Below, piece by piece: positions 58,441 through 64,000 of a stretch of DNA of 64,000 bases. The DNA comes from Centroberyx gerrardi (Eukaryota > Chordata > Actinopteri > Beryciformes > Berycidae): contig NC_136012.1 in the NCBI RefSeq assembly GCF_048128805.1, forward strand, positions 5,745,121-5,809,120. The letters are read 5' to 3'. Below the pieces are notes generated by a model, which made no database searches, was not told the origin of the DNA, and saw only the letters and a list, made by a program, of their open reading frames with translations. The number at the start of each line of letters is the position of its first letter. Position 1 is the stretch's first letter. A program made the translations under genes and the position numbers.

Positions 58441-58449
58441 TAACTTACT

Positions 58450-58740
58450 TCATATTGCCAGTGACTCGAGGCTTTGCTGCGGTACTCCCAACGGCTGCTG
58501 ATGTGTGTGTTTTTTTAGATTTGACACCATTGCTCTCTTGTGGCTGCTTCTTCTAACTGCGTCTGGCGGAGCGACAGGTATCTGGAGTCGGAGGGAGGGA
58601 GAGAAAGGCTCGCGTCCCTGTGAGCTTGTATACAGCTGCACAGAACAAAGCCTATGGATCATCCCCATTTCAATGGGCTCAGGCAAGCGAGCTGAACCGA
58701 CAGCGCGACAGCCAATCTCGCCCCGCTTTCTCGCTTAATT
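58450..58740. promoter_or_regulatory. CpG-rich exon/promoter-like patch
   Basis: A CpG-richer island in AT-rich surroundings. Plus strand: T8AG acceptor-like site at 58512-58520, then a hydrophobic frame (FDTIALLWLLLLTASGGATG) and a GT at 58578, which would make an exon of about 58 bp with signal-peptide character. Minus strand: a TATGAA/GTAAGT donor-like site near 58452 and an ATTGG (CCAAT complement, near 58712) in CpG-rich sequence could mark a first exon read the other way. Either or neither may be real. Confidence 0.3.
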
Positions 58741-58950
58741 CAAATGGAAGATTTGAAGCTCTCTCACTCTCTCTTTCTCTCTCCCTCTCTTTCTTTTTCA
58801 ATTCTTTCCCCCCTCCCCTCACCTTTCTCTCCCAATTTCTTTCCTCTCCCCCTGTCTTCTCCCTCACTCTTAGCATGTCTGGCTGCACAAACACGGACCA
58901 AGAAAGCCCCTTGCGGATGCCAATACTGCTCAGCAGAATGCCGGCTTTAC

Positions 58951-58991
58951 ACACACACACACACACATATGCACACACACACACACACACC
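58951..58991 (+). repeat. (CA)n microsatellite
   Basis: CA run with one ATATG interruption, between pyrimidine-rich sequence on its left and the purine tract on its right. Confidence 0.93.
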
Positions 58992-59045
58992 GCTGGCTCA
59001 GGATGCCATCTTATTGGATTGGACTAGTATTGTTTGATTAAATGC

Positions 59046-59752
59046 CTCTGGTGGGGGAGGGAGAGGAGGAGGGAGAAGAAGGACGGGGCAAATCTGAGAA
59101 ATCATTTTCAGGAGCCTCTCAAAACCAACTTTTCTTAACACATGCACCGAGATAGAGGGAGGGAGAGAGACATAGGGAGAGAGAAGGAGGAAAGAAGGGA
59201 GAAGATTGTGGGCATCAAGCAAGGGAGGAGTGGAGAGAGAGGTGGATGGAGGAAAACATGGAGGGAGGGAGGGGTTGATAGGGGTTGATGGAGATGGAAA
59301 AGGAGAGATGAAGGGAGGAGAGAGAGAAGAGAAAGAAAGGGAGGGAGAGAGACAGGAGGGAGGCTGGGAGGGATGAAAGGAGGGATAGAGGGAAGGGAAG
59401 GAGAGAAGGGAGGGAGGGGATGAGAGAGGGAAGGAGGGTGAGAAAGAAAGAAGAAGGAGAGGTAGGTAAAGAGGGACAGAGGAGGGGATGAAGGAATAGA
59501 GAGATAGCGGGACGGGAGATGAAGGGAGGCATCGAGGAAGAAAGGGAGGGAAAGAGGGAGGAGAGAGTGACGGAGGGAGAGGCAGGGAGGGACACAGAAG
59601 GAGGGAAGACAGGAGGGAGGAATAGAGAGCGGGAGTGAAAGAGAGTACTAGACAGAGTAAGAGAGAGACAGAGGTCAAGGGAGGGATACAGCAAGGAAAG
59701 GAGAGAGAGATGGACTAAGGAGAGGGAGGGAGGGAAGGAGGTAAAAAGAGAG

Positions 59753-59790
<38 letters not shown>
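59046..59790 (+). repeat. Purine tract (GGGA/GA-rich)
   Basis: Roughly 740 bp with almost only G and A on the plus strand, built of GGGAGGGAGA-like words and ending in a (GA)n run at 59761-59788. The long serine/leucine/proline open frames on the minus strand are a consequence of the composition. Confidence 0.9.
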
Positions 59791-59793
<3 letters not shown>

Positions 59794-59904
59794 AGCAGTG
59801 AATGTGGTATTGATAGCTTATTATGCTCACATTCCCTCCACTAGAAAAGCTGCTTTATTGTCAGAAACACTCTGCTGCTGTCACTAAAAACCTGATTACT
59901 GTAA

Positions 59905-60415
59905 AACAGAGAACAGAACAGAATAAACTAGGTCAGAACAGAATATAATATAGTAGAATACAGTAGAACAGAATAGAATAGAACAGAACAGAATAGAATA
60001 GTATAGAACAGAACAGGACAGAACAGAACATAAATAGGATAGAACAGACAAGAATAGAGTAGAATAGACTAAAATAGAATAGAATAGCAACTTTTTATTA
60101 CAGAACAGAGCAGGGCAGAACAGAATAAAATAGAACAGAACCGAACAGAGTAGAACAGAACAGAATACAACAGAACAGAATAGAATAGAACATAGTACAA
60201 CAGAACAAAACAGGACAGAACATGAATAGAATAGAACAGACTAGACTAGATTACAATAGAATAGAATAGAATAGAATACAGAACAGAGTAGAACAGAACA
60301 GAATAAAATAGTACAGAACAGAAAACAACAAAGCAGAATACAATAGAACAGAACCCAATAGAACAGAATGCAATACAACAGAAAAGAATAGAATAGAATA
60401 GAATAGAACAGAGAA
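59905..60415 (+). repeat. Pentanucleotide satellite (AGAAC/AGAAT)n
   Basis: About 510 bp built almost entirely of two five-base words, GAACA and GAATA, in irregular order, with occasional GGACA and ATACA variants. The interruption at 60089-60105 (CAACTTTTTATTACAG) separates two blocks, and the second block repeats much of the first block's word order. Confidence 0.93.
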
Positions 60416-61103
60416 AAGCTGTTTGATTCCCATTGACTCCCTGTGTATTTTGGTCATGTCATGGTTTTGCTTGGACACACGAGGATCATTAAGAGGTCAG
60501 CTGTCAGTCACAGTGAAAAATATAACATCAGAACTGGAGATACAAGCTTTCTGCAGAACCCATATCATTGTTGGTGTGTAAAAGTGTATTAACGCAAAGG
60601 TCAGAGCTATATTTTTTAATTTCCTTACTTGAATTGAGAGTTTATAGAGTCCGCTGTATGTTGAATGGGGTTCCATGACCTTAAAATCAAAGATCTCTAT
60701 TCACATGCTGTAATTTTCTCAGGTTAGAGCCTTGGCTTTTTGATTCTTGACTTTCATCGGAGTCATTTATATCCACAATATTCATTTATTGGTCTAAGGT
60801 CACGGGGAGAAAGTTGTTGTTATCGGGTGGATTTCCACTTTAAGTCAATTTTGGGTGTCTGTGCCCTTTCTATTAACTTCCCAAACTCTTCCCCCGCCAT
60901 TTTCCACACAAGATTCTGGGGAAGGCCAAAGGCAATTTCCCTGCTCCTCTTCACCTAAAAAATCTCTTTATTTCCACCTCTATCCTCCATCACCAAAATC
61001 ACTCCTTTGATTGCCTTCTCTCTTCTCTCATCTTTCCTCATTGCCAAGTAACAGCGCACCAAATAGGCAGCCTTGTCAAAAATGCTTCAGTCTCTCTCTC
61101 TAT

Positions 61104-61510
61104 GGCTGGGTTTCCATCCAAGTCTTTTTTCTGTGAGTTATATGTCGAATTAGAAAAGCTGAATGGAAATGCCAAATTTCTTTAATATTGCAAAACGTTT
61201 TATACGCATTGGATGGATTTAGCCTTAGTGTTCGGTCGCTAAAGAAATTATCTGATAAATAGCGATGGAAATGCATTTGTCAAATAAATGACATACAATG
61301 TTTATCTGTAGAATATCTGTCCATCAAGACATTAACTCCTAGAAATTTCATACACGCTTGTCACTTATGCAATAAAACCAATGGAAACATATTTGATGCA
61401 TAGGCTTGGCTTGATCGGCCAACCAATGGTTCAGTCTCATTGCACAGTTCAAAAGTGGCTGACTGTCATACCTGCTGTTGCTCCTATGTATAAGAAGCCA
61501 TGGTCATATG
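61104..61510 (+). repeat. Repeat beginning GGCTGGGTTTCCATCCAA
   Basis: The start matches the inverted end at 35071-35090. The body (GAATGGAAATGCCAAATTTC, AGCGATGGAAATGCATTTGT) has the recurring TGGAAATGC typical of a fish dispersed repeat. The right boundary is not found, so the end coordinate is approximate. Confidence 0.45.
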
Positions 61511-62789
61511 GTCTTTAGACAGATGTAATATGGCCAACATTAGCTGACAGTAAGTAAGGGATAATGCTTTGTTTCGTGTCGGGTCTTGATTCACCCTGTC
61601 AGGGCTTATTTTGGAATATTGACCAGCTCCCTGTACATTATCCCTCTTATTACACGCCTACTTACCGGTGACATTAATCTTACTGACCTAAGATGATTTT
61701 ATTACAAGCTAAAGTAATTTACAAGCTTCCGTCAAAAACATAGTGCGGCAGAACTACAGAAACGTCTGTAGCTAGCATCTATGGCTACACTGTAGCAGAA
61801 CTGTGACCATAGAAACGTCTAGCTAGCACGAACATAAACAAATCTGGTTCAGCCTCTAACCAGCGATCAAAAGTTTTGTGTTCTGAATTAATAAAGTATT
61901 GTAAGAACCTTCCATGTTTCTAACATTGGCTAGCCAAGTGTTTGTCTACAGTAAACAAGCAGAAACATATTTTTGACACAAGGTGTTGCTAGTTAATTTG
62001 ATTAGACATTAACCAACTGGAGCAACTTCTTAATTGTAGAGTGATATGATTGTGAAACAGTGGTTTGTTGTTTTATACAGTTGTATAAACAAAGCTATTC
62101 ATCAAGTAATGGTAATTTGAGAAAACAGATGATTTTTCTTTTATTCGTCTCCGCCAACAAAAACAGTTCCCTCAGGATTCCACTGCCAAGTGTTGCCAAG
62201 CAACAGATAAACTCTTTCCCGACTGCAGGCTAGCTAGCTACTTTGAGGTTTACACAGACAAATTCAGCTTACTTTCTTCCCAATCGTCCTCCTCTGATGA
62301 CCGTTCATAACTAAGGTCAAATGTATCCATATTTGCGCTGTCGCTACTAGGTGTGAATGAAGTTAGAGTTTTGTGTAGCTTAATCAAGGTTATATTTGGA
62401 ACACCTCTGAAGCGGAGTGATACATATAGTAAACAGTCCCTGATAAAGAACAACAACAACTTGCCCAATACTGATAAGACACTTTCGATTTTCTGGTGGT
62501 TGTGTTTTCTGACTTAGCTCCTCTCCTCTACATCTATTTCACTTTAACTCAGCTAATGGGAACTCACCTAATTCACAATTTATTTTTGTGACATTTCAAA
62601 TGTTTGCTTAAAATTCACTGCCGACAGCTTATGTCTATGTCAGCAGCACCCCACCCCCCACCCCCCTCTCTCTCTCTCTTTCTCTGTGGGTCTCTCGCCC
62701 TCTTTTTATTACTTTCTTTCTGTACGTCTCTGTTTCTCTGCCCCCCTCTTACTGTCTCTCTCTCACTGAGCCATCCAACAGTGCGCACG

Positions 62790-62792
<3 letters not shown>

Positions 62793-62821
<29 letters not shown>
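62793..62821 (+). repeat. (CA)n microsatellite
   Basis: Pure CA run of 14 units following C/T-rich sequence. Confidence 0.95.
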
Positions 62822-62823
<2 letters not shown>

Positions 62824-64000
62824 GGCAGCCATAGCTCTAAACAGTGGGGAACATCTGATTCAGACAGAAAGACCCCCATGTATTTATCTCTATAATTACC
62901 ACTCTTTCTTTCTCTCTGTCTGTCTCTCTTTTCATCACAGTCCCTCAAACAACCCTCTTCCCTTTCTCCTCTCCTCCTGTCTACAATCTTATCATTTTTG
63001 CCCCTGCTACTCTCCCATTTTATCCCTCCCATCACTCCCTCGCTTTTTCTCTCTCCGCCATTTACTCTTTCACTCTCTCACTGCTATCAGTGACTAGTCA
63101 CATGCTGCAATCAGACAGCAGAATCTGCCCTTTGTGACTCTGTCTGTCTGGCTGGCTAACTGTCTGTCCCTCTTTGTCTGTCTGTCGGCCTTTTAAAAAG
63201 CCCATCATCCACAGTTCAAAGTTTCTCTGTCTCTTTCGCCTTCTCTTTCTGCTCCTCTCTGTGTCTCTCACTCTCTCTCTGCCGGCTAGATCTCTCTAAA
63301 ATGAGAAGGGTTTGAAATCGAATTCACTCTGGTGAAATAAGTTTTAAACAGATCCCTGTAGAGGGGTTTGACTCTAATCCACAGGCTGTTGGGGGGGGTG
63401 ATAGACTAGGCAATGTTCTGGGGGGCAACGCACCCTGCTGGAGTGCTGGAGGCAACAAAGTGAGACACAGTTGCTGAGAAAGTTGCTCTGTTTATCATTC
63501 CTTTCAAGCACCTCACACCAGGATCATACATAATGTGTTGAATGTGTTTGCTCTCTGTTGGAAGTTCATTCATGTCAAAGGAGAGGATTAGTTCCGCTGC
63601 GTCCTTGCACTGCAGATGCATTGCATTGCGATGATGATGCATTTGATTCATTCATGTGCTCATAATGCATTCATAAACTAAATCAGTGTAGCTTTTGCCC
63701 ACTCTTAGTGAAGTTTGTGTGATGAAAACATGTCAGTGAATCAAAGTTGCAATTAAAATTCATGTTGTAATACTACAATCACTAATCATGTCTGATCAGA
63801 GCCTCGCTTGGCACTCTGCACAGCACTTGCAGCTACACAAATGTATTACAGATTAAGTGTGATCCAAGCGCTAGCTTGAAGCAAGTTAACATATGCACAG
63901 TCAGTGCAATATTAAGTAGCTCCACTAGCAACACTGACAGATTCTCCCAGTGCAATTTTGCAAATATATACAGGCAAGATCAGGTGCAATGAGTACTAGA

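Larger units (their letters stand above)
60420..64000. other. No gene recognised
   Basis: Apart from the repeat starting at 61104 and the CA run at 62793, this is unique or CT-rich sequence (62660-63290). No exon, RNA gene or clear regulatory element is supported. Confidence 0.55.

Noticed and set aside
58998-59694. Minus-strand open frames of 159 and 226 codons, rich in S, L and P
   Set aside because: Produced by the homopurine tract, which has almost no stop codons on the pyrimidine strand; repeated S/L/P words only.

Overview
The window reads as non-coding vertebrate nuclear DNA, most likely from a teleost fish. The grounds are very dense (TG)n/(CA)n and GA/CT microsatellites, tRNA-derived SINEs with fish-type tails, remnants of Tc1/mariner, L1/Tx1-like and L2/CR1-like elements, hAT-type and TTAA-flanked miniature transposons, and eukaryotic nuclear tRNA genes with internal Pol III promoters. 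There are no bacterial-style operons. I find no intact protein-coding gene: every long open frame is explained by tandem repeats, purine/pyrimidine tracts or decayed transposons.

Layout. 0-9.6 kb: mostly unique sequence with two hairpins (559-612, 6839-6900), a 34-bp minisatellite (4705-5220) and a 0.7-kb pyrimidine tract (7293-7990). 9.6-23.2 kb: transposon-rich, with a SINE, a Tc1 transposase relic, a 2.6-kb L1/Tx1-like LINE relic, three copies of one SINE family, a hAT-type MITE with a perfect 8-bp target duplication, several copies of a CACTGCAAAAA-ended foldback element, and a compound TG satellite. 23.9-24.45 kb: a decayed P/Q-rich exon-like stretch on the minus strand. 25.3-25.9 kb: a cluster of AGATAAG motifs. 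26.6-43.4 kb: many dispersed repeats (families called R1, R2 and R3 here) and two TTAA-flanked elements.

43.7-47.7 kb: a tRNA gene array, the only clearly functional genes. A tRNA-Arg(CCU)/tRNA-iMet(CAU) pair, always 6 bp apart and always lacking a Pol III terminator between the two, is present three times on the minus strand. A tRNA-Leu(UAG) lies between pairs 2 and 3, and a fourth repeat unit has lost its tRNA pair. The arrangement suggests that each pair is transcribed as one dimeric precursor.

48-64 kb: microsatellite-rich DNA, a 255-bp palindromic TTAA element (53.6 kb), a second hAT-type MITE (56.3 kb), a CpG-rich exon/promoter-like patch (58.45-58.74 kb), a 0.75-kb purine tract (59.0-59.8 kb) and a 0.5-kb pentanucleotide satellite (59.9-60.4 kb). 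Several non-repetitive GC-richer islands (32.8, 39.5, 49.1, 50.6 and 56.7 kb) could be conserved regulatory DNA, but that cannot be judged from one sequence.
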